Below, piece by piece: positions 7,074 to 13,121 of a stretch of DNA of 13,143 bases (the first letter of the stretch is position 1; each line of letters begins with the position of its first letter). The notes beneath the pieces were generated by a model, which had not been told where the DNA came from, did no database searches, and saw only the letters and a list, made by a program, of their open reading frames with translations. The translations under genes and the position numbers were made by a program. The stretch comes from an uncultured Phascolarctobacterium sp. GTDB taxonomy: Bacteria > Bacillota > Negativicutes > Acidaminococcales > Acidaminococcaceae. The stretch covers positions 1-13,143 of the forward strand of contig CALCHC010000040.1 in NCBI GenBank assembly GCA_937901335.1, read 5' to 3'.

Positions 7074-7231
7074 AGACTAACTATTAGAAATTGTCAACAA
7101 TTAAGTTGAAAAATATAATTAGTTCATTGTTTGTGACGATAATTGGTCATTTGTAATCATTATATTAAAATTTGCATAACAAATAGAGCATCCTTTCGGG
7201 TGCTCTTAAAGAATGCATTGTATTAAAACCG
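7074..7231 (-). other. Right end of the IS110 element (non-coding, 3' of the transposase)
   Basis: This A+T-rich stretch separates the transposase stop from the chromosomal junction. It contains the hairpin at 7185-7206, a minus-strand TTGACA (7097-7092) and, at the very end, ACTAACT (7076-7082), identical to the proposed donor guide at 8505-8511. The proposed core dinucleotide AG (CT on the element strand) is at 7074-7075. I see no gene in it. Confidence 0.65.
7185..7206 (-). terminator. Terminator-like hairpin behind the IS110 transposase
   Basis: A 9-bp stem (AGAGCATCC with GGGTGCTCT, one G-T pair) closes a four-base loop, GAAA on the minus strand. On that strand it is followed by ATTTGTT, 25 bases beyond the transposase stop. 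On the plus strand the following TTAAAG is a weak tail, but it could still hinder read-through into trmL. Confidence 0.55.
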
Positions 7232-8407
7232 TTAAAACTGTTTTTGATACTGTTGTCTAGATACTTCAAGTTTGTATATCATTCTGACAAGCTTCTTGGC
7301 GGCGTGTGAGATTGCAACGAAATAGTGCTTTCCTTCAGCTCTCTTTTTGGCAAGATATGCATTGAAAGTTGGTTCCCAATTACAAACAAAGATGGTTGCG
7401 TTAAATAATGCATATCGTAAGTATCTAGAACCACGTTTTTCCATTCTGGAATGGCAGTTATCTTTTTGACCAGATTGATATGTTGTTGGCGATAAACCGG
7501 CAAATGCAAGAATCTTATCAGGAGAAGTAAAGCGATTAAAATCGCCGATTTCTGCAATAATCATTGCTCCCATACGATAACTTATTCCAGGAATACTAAG
7601 TATGGGAGGTTTGATTCTGTCCATGATATTTTTGATTTCACTTTCAATCTCATCAATTTCAGAATCAATCTCACGTATTAGCTTTATGGTATGTTTCAAT
7701 TCAAGAGATTTTGCTGGTATGTTAGAACCGATAGAGTTTTTGGCTGCTTCTTTAAAAGTAATTGCCATATCTTTTTTAAAACGTCCTTTGGAAGCTTTAT
7801 CTAGAAGACGTGTAAGTCGTGAAAGGTGTGCATCAGCAATGTGTTTTGCACTAGGAAATTCAAGTAACATTGAGTACACTGAATTGCAGTGAAGAATAGA
7901 AACAAGTTTTTCTAGTTCAGGAAAGAGAATACAGACAAGGCGGGAAATAGATGTTTTTAACGCAGAACGTTCCTTAACTTTATCAAAACGATAACGAGTT
8001 AATGATTTTAACTCTTCGTTGTGGTAAGATATGTCTGAGTAGGACTTCAAGTTCACATCAGACATTAGCATGTAAGTAATCGTACGGGCATCTACTTTAT
8101 CCGTTTTCGTCTGTCTAAGGCTTAGACTTTTTCTGAACAGATTTGTATGTAACGGATTGATAATGTAGGTAGGGAAACCTTTATCAAAGAGATATCCGAG
8201 AAGATTATAACTATAGTGTCCAGTGGCTTCTAGTCCTATTTTTACTTTAGTTACATCTTCCATAACGGATACTATTTTCTGATAAAGGGTGTTAAAACCA
8301 TTAAGGTTATTAGAGATAGTGAAGGGCTGAAAAAGAACTTCACCATCAGAATTTGTGATAAAGCAATCGTGCTTATCCTTTGCAACATCAATTCCCACAA
8401 AAATCAT
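7232..8407 (-). CDS. IS110-family DEDD transposase (bridge-RNA-guided recombinase)
   Basis: This 391-residue protein has the two-domain plan of IS110 recombinases. The N-terminal RuvC-like domain has Asp7 (FVGIDVAKDKHD), Glu60 (IGLEATGHYS), Asp103 and Asp106 (QTKTDKVDA), spaced almost as in IS621. A coiled-coil middle (about 235-265, rich in ExxIDEIESEI) leads to a C-terminal Transposase_20 domain with SIPGISYRMGAMIIAEIGD, FAGLSPTTYQSG and the probable catalytic Ser312. Known family members use both domains with a bridge RNA to join donor and target strands. The ATG at 8407 follows GAGGAG. A GTG at 8455 lies upstream in the RNA region and is rejected. The frame is intact and antisense to the surrounding operon. 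Confidence 0.94.
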   Translation of the reverse strand: MIFVGIDVAKDKHDCFITNSDGEVLFQPFTISNNLNGFNTLYQKIVSVMEDVTKVKIGLEATGHYSYNLLGYLFDKGFPTYIINPLHTNLFRKSLSLRQTKTDKVDARTITYMLMSDVNLKSYSDISYHNEELKSLTRYRFDKVKERSALKTSISRLVCILFPELEKLVSILHCNSVYSMLLEFPSAKHIADAHLSRLTRLLDKASKGRFKKDMAITFKEAAKNSIGSNIPAKSLELKHTIKLIREIDSEIDEIESEIKNIMDRIKPPILSIPGISYRMGAMIIAEIGDFNRFTSPDKILAFAGLSPTTYQSGQKDNCHSRMEKRGSRYLRYALFNATIFVCNWEPTFNAYLAKKRAEGKHYFVAISHAAKKLVRMIYKLEVSRQQYQKQF

Positions 8408-8425
8408 AAAGTGTCTCCTCGAAAT

Positions 8426-8441
8426 AGTATTAATTGATACT
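8426..8441. repeat. Short inverted repeat between bridge RNA and transposase start
   Basis: AGTATTAATTGATACT is a near-perfect palindrome 18 bases ahead of the transposase ATG. It could form a small hairpin at or near the RNA 3' end, or limit ribosome access. This role is a guess. Confidence 0.35.
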
Positions 8442-8475
8442 GTTTTAAGATCCACAAGGCTCTTTGCGATTGTAA

Positions 8476-8481
8476 CCTACT
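8476..8481 (-). other. Candidate right donor guide in the bridge RNA
   Basis: On the minus strand this reads AGTAGG, on the 3' side of the donor-loop terminal hairpin. It is complementary to CCTACT (8657-8652, minus strand), which spans the proposed CT core and the first bases of the element's left end. Only six bases support it. Confidence 0.5.
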
Positions 8482-8504
8482 CCTTGATAAACCGTCATGC
8501 GGTA

Positions 8505-8511
8505 ACTAACT
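8505..8511 (-). other. Candidate left donor guide in the bridge RNA
   Basis: AGTTAGT (minus strand) lies on the 5' side of the donor-loop terminal hairpin. The same seven bases form the extreme right end of the element (7082-7076), directly before the proposed CT core. I found no other copy in the element's right end. Confidence 0.65.
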
Positions 8512-8566
8512 GATTAACAAATAAACAAAGAGACTGTGGTTGGAGCCTCCAGTAAACCATCAAGTG

Positions 8567-8577
8567 GTAGGTGATAG
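8567..8577 (-). other. Candidate left target guide in the bridge RNA
   Basis: CTATCACCTAC (minus strand) sits on the 5' side of the target-loop terminal hairpin and recurs exactly at 8663-8653, across the junction with chromosomal DNA. Seven bases (CTATCAC) would be the left target and CT the core. The last bases run into the element. Confidence 0.75.
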
Positions 8578-8652
8578 CGACCAATCCACAGTATCTTAAA
8601 ATAGCATAGTCCAACCTTTCAAAAAGGTAAAGAAGACTATGACTCTATAATA

Positions 8653-8663
8653 GTAGGTGATAG
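8653..8663. other. trmL: Left junction and target site of the IS110 element, overlapping the trmL ribosome binding site
   Basis: The plus strand reads GTAGGTGATAG. AGGTGA (8655-8660) is the trmL Shine-Dalgarno site, 5 bases before the ATG, and is also the core plus left target. Because the core is restored on insertion, the site survives (GAGGTGA before, TAGGTGA after). Confidence 0.65.
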
Positions 8664-8665
8664 AT

Positions 8666-9130
8666 ATGCATATCGTTTTGTTTGAACCTGAAATCCCCGG
8701 TAACACTGGTAACATTGCTCGTCTTTGTGCAGCAACTGGTTGTCATTTGCATTTGGTTCGTCCTTTGGGATTTTCTGTAGAAGATAAATATTTGAAACGT
8801 GCTGGCTTGGATTACTGGTACTTGGTTGATATCCATTACTACGACAGCATTCACGAAGTTCTGGAAAAATTCAAAGACAATCCTAAATATTTACTGACTA
8901 CTAAAGGTCATAAATCTTATAGCGATGTGCAATATGCTCCCGATAGCGTATTGATTTTTGGTAAGGAAACTGCAGGTTTGCCTGACTGGATGCATGAAGA
9001 ATATGCAGAAGGTTGCGTGCGTATTCCTATGATTAGCGAAGCACGTTCCTTGAATTTGTCCAATGCTGTAGCAATCGTTGCTTATGAAGCATTGCGTCAA
9101 CAAGAAAATTTTGCAGGCTTAACTGTTTAA
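8666..9130 (+). CDS. trmL: tRNA (cytidine/uridine-2'-O-)-methyltransferase TrmL
   Basis: This 154-residue SPOUT-class methyltransferase is nearly the length of E. coli TrmL (157). TrmL uses S-adenosylmethionine to 2'-O-methylate the wobble base 34 of certain leucine tRNAs. Visible are HIVLFEPEIPGNTGNIARLCAATG at the N-terminus, VRPLGFSVEDKYLKRAGLDYW, LIFGKETAGLPDW, and the trefoil-knot cofactor motifs RIPMISEARSLNLSNAVAIVAYEALRQ near the end. The ATG at 8666 follows AGGTGA. A GTG at 8657 lies inside that site and is rejected. The IS110 element ends only about 10 bases upstream. queD follows after 12 bases. Confidence 0.95.
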   Translation: MHIVLFEPEIPGNTGNIARLCAATGCHLHLVRPLGFSVEDKYLKRAGLDYWYLVDIHYYDSIHEVLEKFKDNPKYLLTTKGHKSYSDVQYAPDSVLIFGKETAGLPDWMHEEYAEGCVRIPMISEARSLNLSNAVAIVAYEALRQQENFAGLTV

Positions 9131-9142
9131 AAGAGGTACATT

Positions 9143-9499
9143 ATGATTATTATTAAAGAGTTTGATTTTGACGCAGCGCATTATCTGCCTGCTTACAATG
9201 GTAAGTGCGAGCATTTGCACGGTCATACCTATAAATTAGTAGTAAAAGTGGAAGGCACTCCTGACCACGAAGGTATGGTTATCGATTTCATTAAACTGAA
9301 AAACTTGGTTAAGGACGAAGTATTGGTGCATCTTGACCACGCTTGCTTGAATGATGTGCTGCCTGTTCCTTCTGCAGAAAATATTTCTGTTTGGGTGTGG
9401 AAAAAATTGGAAGCACTCTTAAAAACTGACCGTTACCATTTATATGAAGTAGAAGTTTGGGAAACACGTACCAGCGGTTGCGTGTATAGAGGTGACTAA
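9143..9499 (+). CDS. queD: QueD/PTPS-family pterin synthase with a PTPS-III (FolB-bypass) active site
   Basis: This 118-residue protein is a small T-fold enzyme of the 6-pyruvoyl-tetrahydropterin synthase family. Zinc ligands are His13 (DAAHYLP), His26 and His28 (HLHGHTY). MVIDFIKLK, LDHACLN, PSAENISVWVW and a C-terminal VEVWET complete the family pattern. The key point is Cys22-Glu23 in the KCEHLHGH stretch: Cys-x3-HGH is the QueD pattern and Glu-x2-HGH the PTPS-III pattern, and this protein has both. PTPS-III proteins convert dihydroneopterin triphosphate to 6-hydroxymethyl-dihydropterin, replacing FolB. Here it is in a folE2-folP-folK operon lacking folB, so a folate role is likely. A queuosine role (QueD) is the alternative or an added function. 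AGAGG precedes the ATG, and its TAA shares a base with the folE2 ATG. Confidence 0.88.
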   Translation: MIIIKEFDFDAAHYLPAYNGKCEHLHGHTYKLVVKVEGTPDHEGMVIDFIKLKNLVKDEVLVHLDHACLNDVLPVPSAENISVWVWKKLEALLKTDRYHLYEVEVWETRTSGCVYRGD

Positions 9500-10266
9500 T
9501 GAAGGACGTACAAGGTGAAAAAGATTTACGTTGCGTGCCTTTAAAACACGTTGGCATTAAAGATTTGCGTTGGCCCATTGAACTGCGCGATAAAACTAAG
9601 GGTACTCAACACACTGTTGCAAAAGTTACTTTGGCAGTGGATTTGCCCCACGATATGCGCGGTACTCATATGAGCCGTTTTGTAGAATGTTTGCAAACCT
9701 TGGGACCTGTTGGCTTGCACGAAGTTGAAGGCATTCTCGATACTTTGAAGGAACGATTGCAAGCTGAAAAGGCTTTCCTGCAATTGGAGTTCCCGTATTT
9801 TATTACCAAGGTAGCTCCTGTTAGTGGTCAAACTGCGCCTATGGACATTGACTGCATCTACACTGCTGAAAAGGGTAAGAAGCTGCAATGGAAGATTTGT
9901 GCTGAAGTTCCCGTGCAAACCTTGTGCCCTTGCTCCAAAGAAATTAGTGCTTATGGTGCTCATAATCAAAGAGCTTTTGCTAAGATTGAGATTGTTGCCA
10001 ACGATATGGTTTGGCTGGAAGAACTTGTTGCCATTGCGGATGCAGGTGCAAGCTCTCCTGTGTTTGGCTTGTTGAAACGCCCTGACGAAAAATTCGTTAC
10101 AGAAATGGCTTACGATAACCCTCGCTTTGTAGAAGATGCAGTGCGTGAAATTGCTCTGCGTTTGGAAGAAGATACTCGCATTAGCTGGTATCGTTGCGAA
10201 GTTGAAAGTGTGGAAAGCATCCATAACCACAACGCTTTTGCTGTGGTAGAAAAAGGCTGGAAGTGA
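9499..10266 (+). CDS. folE2: GTP cyclohydrolase FolE2 (type IB)
   Basis: This 255-residue protein converts GTP to 7,8-dihydroneopterin triphosphate, the first step of folate synthesis. FolE2 replaces the zinc-dependent FolE and can work with other metals. The family signature VQTLCPCSKEISAYGAHNQR (139-158, with Cys143 and Cys145) is complete. The N-terminal VGIKDLRWPIELRDK, MRGTHMSRFVE and the C-terminal VESVESIHNHNAFA also fit. Its ATG overlaps the queD stop (TAATG), with AGAGGTGA inside the end of queD as ribosome site. folP begins four bases after its stop. Confidence 0.97.
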   Translation: MKDVQGEKDLRCVPLKHVGIKDLRWPIELRDKTKGTQHTVAKVTLAVDLPHDMRGTHMSRFVECLQTLGPVGLHEVEGILDTLKERLQAEKAFLQLEFPYFITKVAPVSGQTAPMDIDCIYTAEKGKKLQWKICAEVPVQTLCPCSKEISAYGAHNQRAFAKIEIVANDMVWLEELVAIADAGASSPVFGLLKRPDEKFVTEMAYDNPRFVEDAVREIALRLEEDTRISWYRCEVESVESIHNHNAFAVVEKGWK

Positions 10267-10270
10267 AAGC

Positions 10271-11461
10271 ATGTTATTGAAAGTAAATAAGGAAATGCTT
10301 GCAGACGCCATGCAAAGCATTGGTGCTCACCAAGCAAGCTTACCTATTTTTGCCAATAAAAATCAAATATTGCCTTTTAAATTATTAGAAGTGCGCACTC
10401 CTGCGGCAAACATTATCAAACAAGAAATGCTTGCTGCCGGCGGCGATGCTGTTGTGCCTACTGGTTGCGTGTTAAACAAGGATAAGTATTCTGATGTACT
10501 GCTTCTTGGTACTCGCAAACACTACAATCTGCTTTTGAAGAAGCTGGAGCTGATGCCTTACTTTGGTATGGATAAGGTGAAGGCAGAGCTGGAAGCAGTG
10601 CTTGCTGAAAACAAACTGCAAACAACTTTGGCAGATGGCAGAGTGTTGAATTACGACAAAATGCTCATTATGGGCATTATCAATATTACTCCTGATTCCT
10701 TTTATGCAGATTCCCGCACTGCCATTGAAGAAGTAGTTGCCAAAGCAGGACAAATGCTTGCTGATGGTGCAGATATTTTGGATATTGGCGGCGAATCTAC
10801 TCGTCCGGGAAGCGAAGCTGTGGAAGCGGAAGAAGAGCAGGCGAGGGTAGTTCCTGTTATCAAAGCTTTGCGTGCAGCTTACCCTCAAGCAGTAATTTCT
10901 ATTGATACCTATCGCGCTAGTACTGCTCGTGCTGCCATCCAAGCAGGTGCAGATATTATTAACGATATCAGTGCTATGGAAGCAGATGTTGAAATGATTA
11001 ATGTGGTTTGCGAAACAAATGTGCCCATCATATTGATGCATATGCGTGGCACTCCTAAAGATATGCAAACCAACTGTGAATATAAAAATGTAGTAGAAGA
11101 AGTTGCCTGCTACCTTGCGGAACGTGCTAACTTATTGCGTGAACGTGGCGTTGGTGCTGATAAGATTATCCTCGATCCTGGTATTGGTTTTGCTAAAAAT
11201 GCAGAACAAAATTTGAAGCTGATGCGAGACCTTAACACTTTGACAAGCTTTGGTTATCCTGTGCTCTTAGCTGCTTCTCGTAAATCCACTATTGGCAAAG
11301 TGCTTGGTGAACTTCCTGCGGAAGAACGTTTGGAAGGAACTATTGCTACAAGCTGCCAAGCTGTTTATGCAGGTGCAAATATGGTACGAGTTCACGACGT
11401 TAAGGAAAACTTACGAGCAGTGCGTATGTTGGAGGCGATTTTATGTCCGAAGCATATGTAG
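10271..11461 (+). CDS. folP: Dihydropteroate synthase with a long N-terminal extension
   Basis: FolP joins 6-hydroxymethyl-dihydropterin pyrophosphate to p-aminobenzoate, giving dihydropteroate; it is the sulfonamide target. The TIM-barrel core starts near residue 130: MGIINITPDSF (134-144), DIGGESTRPGS (171-181), ISIDTYRAS, INDISAM, LMHMRGTP, ILDPGIGFAKN, LAASRKSTIG and a final VHDV. The protein has 396 residues against about 280 for E. coli FolP. The first 130, with DAVVPTGCVLNKDKYSDVLLLGTRKHY, form an extra region of unknown role that I recall from some clostridial and Negativicutes homologues. The ATG at 10271 follows GGAAGTGA. The last 19 bases overlap folK. Confidence 0.95.
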   Translation: MLLKVNKEMLADAMQSIGAHQASLPIFANKNQILPFKLLEVRTPAANIIKQEMLAAGGDAVVPTGCVLNKDKYSDVLLLGTRKHYNLLLKKLELMPYFGMDKVKAELEAVLAENKLQTTLADGRVLNYDKMLIMGIINITPDSFYADSRTAIEEVVAKAGQMLADGADILDIGGESTRPGSEAVEAEEEQARVVPVIKALRAAYPQAVISIDTYRASTARAAIQAGADIINDISAMEADVEMINVVCETNVPIILMHMRGTPKDMQTNCEYKNVVEEVACYLAERANLLRERGVGADKIILDPGIGFAKNAEQNLKLMRDLNTLTSFGYPVLLAASRKSTIGKVLGELPAEERLEGTIATSCQAVYAGANMVRVHDVKENLRAVRMLEAILCPKHM

Positions 11462-11904
11462 CACTGGGAAGCAATCTTGGCGATAGAGAAGAAAACTTGC
11501 GTACTGCCCTGAAGCATTTGGAAGCAAATGGGGTAGAGGTAGTTAACGTATCTACCTTTATCGAAACAGAACCTTACGGCGTAACAGACCAACCCGGCTT
11601 TGTGAATGCAGTCTGCCAAGTTGAAACGAAGCTTGAACCTTTGGAACTCTTGCGTTTGTTACTTAGTATTGAGCAGGAAATGGGGAGAGTACGCTTGCGC
11701 CGTTGGGGCGAGCGTAATATAGACTTAGATTTACTGCTCTATGAAGATGCGTGCGTGGTGAGTGAAGAGCTGACCTTGCCCCATCCCGATATGCAAAACA
11801 GGGACTTTGTACTATTGCCCCTTGCAGAAATTGCAGGAGAAGTAGTGCACCCAATTTTGAAAAAGACTATTAAACAATTGAAAGAAGAATTACTATGCAA
11901 ATAA
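11443..11904 (+). CDS. folK: 2-Amino-4-hydroxy-6-hydroxymethyldihydropteridine pyrophosphokinase
   Basis: This 153-residue protein transfers pyrophosphate from ATP to 6-hydroxymethyl-dihydropterin, feeding FolP. Family marks are YVALGSNLGDREENL (5-19), TEPYGVTDQPGFVNAVCQVET, RRWGERNIDLDLLLYED (86-102, with the magnesium-binding aspartates) and LPHPDMQNRDFVLLPLAEIA. The length is normal for the family. GGAGG lies 8 bases before the ATG, inside folP. Its end overlaps pepT by 10 bases. No folB precedes it, unlike the common folP-folB-folK order. Confidence 0.97.
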   Translation: MSEAYVALGSNLGDREENLRTALKHLEANGVEVVNVSTFIETEPYGVTDQPGFVNAVCQVETKLEPLELLRLLLSIEQEMGRVRLRRWGERNIDLDLLLYEDACVVSEELTLPHPDMQNRDFVLLPLAEIAGEVVHPILKKTIKQLKEELLCK

Positions 11905-13115
11905 ATAAAAGCGCTCTTTTAGAGCGCTTTAAATCTTACGCACAAATTGAAACCACTTCTGATGAAAAAGCTACTTGCTTTCCGTCTACAGCAAAACAAC
12001 TTGATTTGGCTCGTTACCTTGTAACTGAACTGGAAGCAATTGGTTTAAGCGAAGTGGAACTTACTGAGCATGGTTATGTGCTTGCGACTTTGCCTGCCAA
12101 TACAGAAGAAGCATTGCCTATAATTGGACTTATTGCCCATATGGATACCAGCAGTGATGCAAGCGGTGCTAATGTACAAGTTCAGCTGCACCAAGGGTAT
12201 GAGGGAAAGGATATTATTTTGAGCGAAGGTAATGTGCTGAGCCCTAAAGATTTTCCTGAACTGTTGAACTACGTTGGTCAAGACATCATTACTTCCGACG
12301 GCACTACCTTGCTGGGCGCAGACGATAAAGCTGGCATTTGCGCAATCGTTTCTGCTTGCGAGTATTTGCTTACTCATAATGAAGTGAAGCATGGTAAAGT
12401 GCGCATTTGCTTCACTCCTGACGAAGAAGTTGGGCGTGGCACTGAACACTTCCCGTTGAAAAGCTTTGGTGCTGATTTTGCCTATACCGTTGACGGTGGC
12501 GAGCTTGGTGAATTAAACTACGAAACCTTTAACGCTTGCAATGCAACCATTGTATTTAATGGCGTTTCTGTTCACCCCGGTTTTGCCAAAGATAAAATGC
12601 GTAATGCGGTAACCATGGCGGCGGAATGGCAAATGGCTTTGCCTGCTGATGAACGCCCTGAATATACTGAAGGCTACCAAGGTTTTTATCACACTCTGCG
12701 TGTGAACGGTGGTACCGATCGCGTAGAAATTGATATGATTTTGCGTGACCACGATAAAGCAATTTTGGAAGAACGCAAGCAATTTGTCTTGGCTTTGGCT
12801 GAAAAGATGAATGCTAAATACGGTGCAAACGCTGTGGTATGCAAGCTGCAAGACTGCTACAGTAATATGAAGGAATATATTATGCCCAAGTACGAGGTGG
12901 TTGAGCGTGCTGAAAAGGCAATGGCTAAGGCGAATGTAATTCCTAAAATTATTCCTGTGCGTGGCGGTACGGATGGTGCGCGTCTTTCTGAAATGGGTTT
13001 GCCATGTCCTAACATTTTCACCGGTGGACACAACTTCCATGGAAGATTTGAGTACTTGCCGTTGCAATCTTTGATGAAATCTACAGAGGTTGTTATTAAT
13101 TTAATAGAAGCTTGA
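11895..13115 (+). CDS. pepT: Peptidase T (tripeptide aminopeptidase)
   Basis: This 406-residue M20B metallopeptidase (E. coli PepT has 408) removes the N-terminal residue from tripeptides in the cytoplasm. The two-zinc site is readable: His82 and Asp84 (LIAHMDTS), Asp143 (GADDKAG), Glu177/Glu178 (FTPDEEVGRG), Asp200 (TVDGGELGELNYE) and His379 (TGGHNFHGRFEY). GTDGARLSEMGLPCPN also matches. The ATG at 11895 lies inside the end of folK with only a weak GAAAGAAG site, so coupling with folK is likely. A strong hairpin covers codons 5-12. It has no metabolic link to folate and probably just shares the transcript. Confidence 0.96.
   Translation: MQINKSALLERFKSYAQIETTSDEKATCFPSTAKQLDLARYLVTELEAIGLSEVELTEHGYVLATLPANTEEALPIIGLIAHMDTSSDASGANVQVQLHQGYEGKDIILSEGNVLSPKDFPELLNYVGQDIITSDGTTLLGADDKAGICAIVSACEYLLTHNEVKHGKVRICFTPDEEVGRGTEHFPLKSFGADFAYTVDGGELGELNYETFNACNATIVFNGVSVHPGFAKDKMRNAVTMAAEWQMALPADERPEYTEGYQGFYHTLRVNGGTDRVEIDMILRDHDKAILEERKQFVLALAEKMNAKYGANAVVCKLQDCYSNMKEYIMPKYEVVERAEKAMAKANVIPKIIPVRGGTDGARLSEMGLPCPNIFTGGHNFHGRFEYLPLQSLMKSTEVVINLIEA
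11908..11930 (+). promoter_or_regulatory. Strong hairpin in the first codons of pepT, just after the folK stop
   Basis: AAAGCGCTC (11908-11916) and GAGCGCTTT (11922-11930) form a perfect 9-bp stem with a TTTTA loop, three bases after the folK stop codon and four codons into pepT. Only TTT and then AAATC follow, so it is a weak terminator at best. It could lower pepT translation or protect the folate mRNA 3' end. Confidence 0.5.
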
Positions 13116-13121
13116 TAAGAC

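Larger units (their letters stand above)
8450..8645 (-). ncRNA. Predicted bridge RNA of the IS110 element (limits approximate)
   Basis: Read 5' to 3' on the minus strand, this holds three hairpins. (1) A 5' stem-loop: CATAGTC (8641-8635) pairs with GACTATG (8611-8605), with an inner stem ACCTTT/AAAGGT. (2) Target loop: ACTGTGG (8592-8586) pairs with CCACAGT (8539-8533), extended by TTGG/CCAA. An internal loop surrounds a small terminal hairpin ACCA, CTTGA, TGGT (8568-8556). (3) Donor loop: CTCTTTG (8532-8526) pairs with CAAAGAG (8466-8460), surrounding ACCG, CATGA, CGGT (8503-8491). The outer stems of 2 and 3 are directly adjacent. Size (about 190 bases), position and hairpin order match the IS621 bridge RNA. 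The exact 5' and 3' ends are not determined by sequence. Confidence 0.83.
7076..8656 (-). mobile_element. IS110-family (IS110 group) insertion sequence, about 1581 bp, with its own bridge RNA
   Basis: The family call rests on the DEDD transposase and on a long 5' non-coding leader with no terminal inverted repeats, typical of the IS110 group rather than IS1111. Ends were inferred from the RNA guides: the first guide matches DNA across the 8655 side, the second matches the 7076 side. Both junctions then share the dinucleotide AG (CT on the element strand) at 7074-7075 and 8655-8656, the same core as in IS621. Taking the element out leaves TTTATG, AG, GTGATAGAT, then the trmL ATG. A TA core would also be shared by both junctions, so the ends are uncertain by a few bases. 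Confidence 0.78.

Noticed and set aside
8646..8651. Perfect plus-strand TATAAT as a promoter for trmL supplied by the element
   Set aside because: No -35 or extended -10 accompanies it, and a start about 7 bases downstream would cut through the trmL ribosome binding site. Its match is partly due to the local CTATAATAG symmetry.
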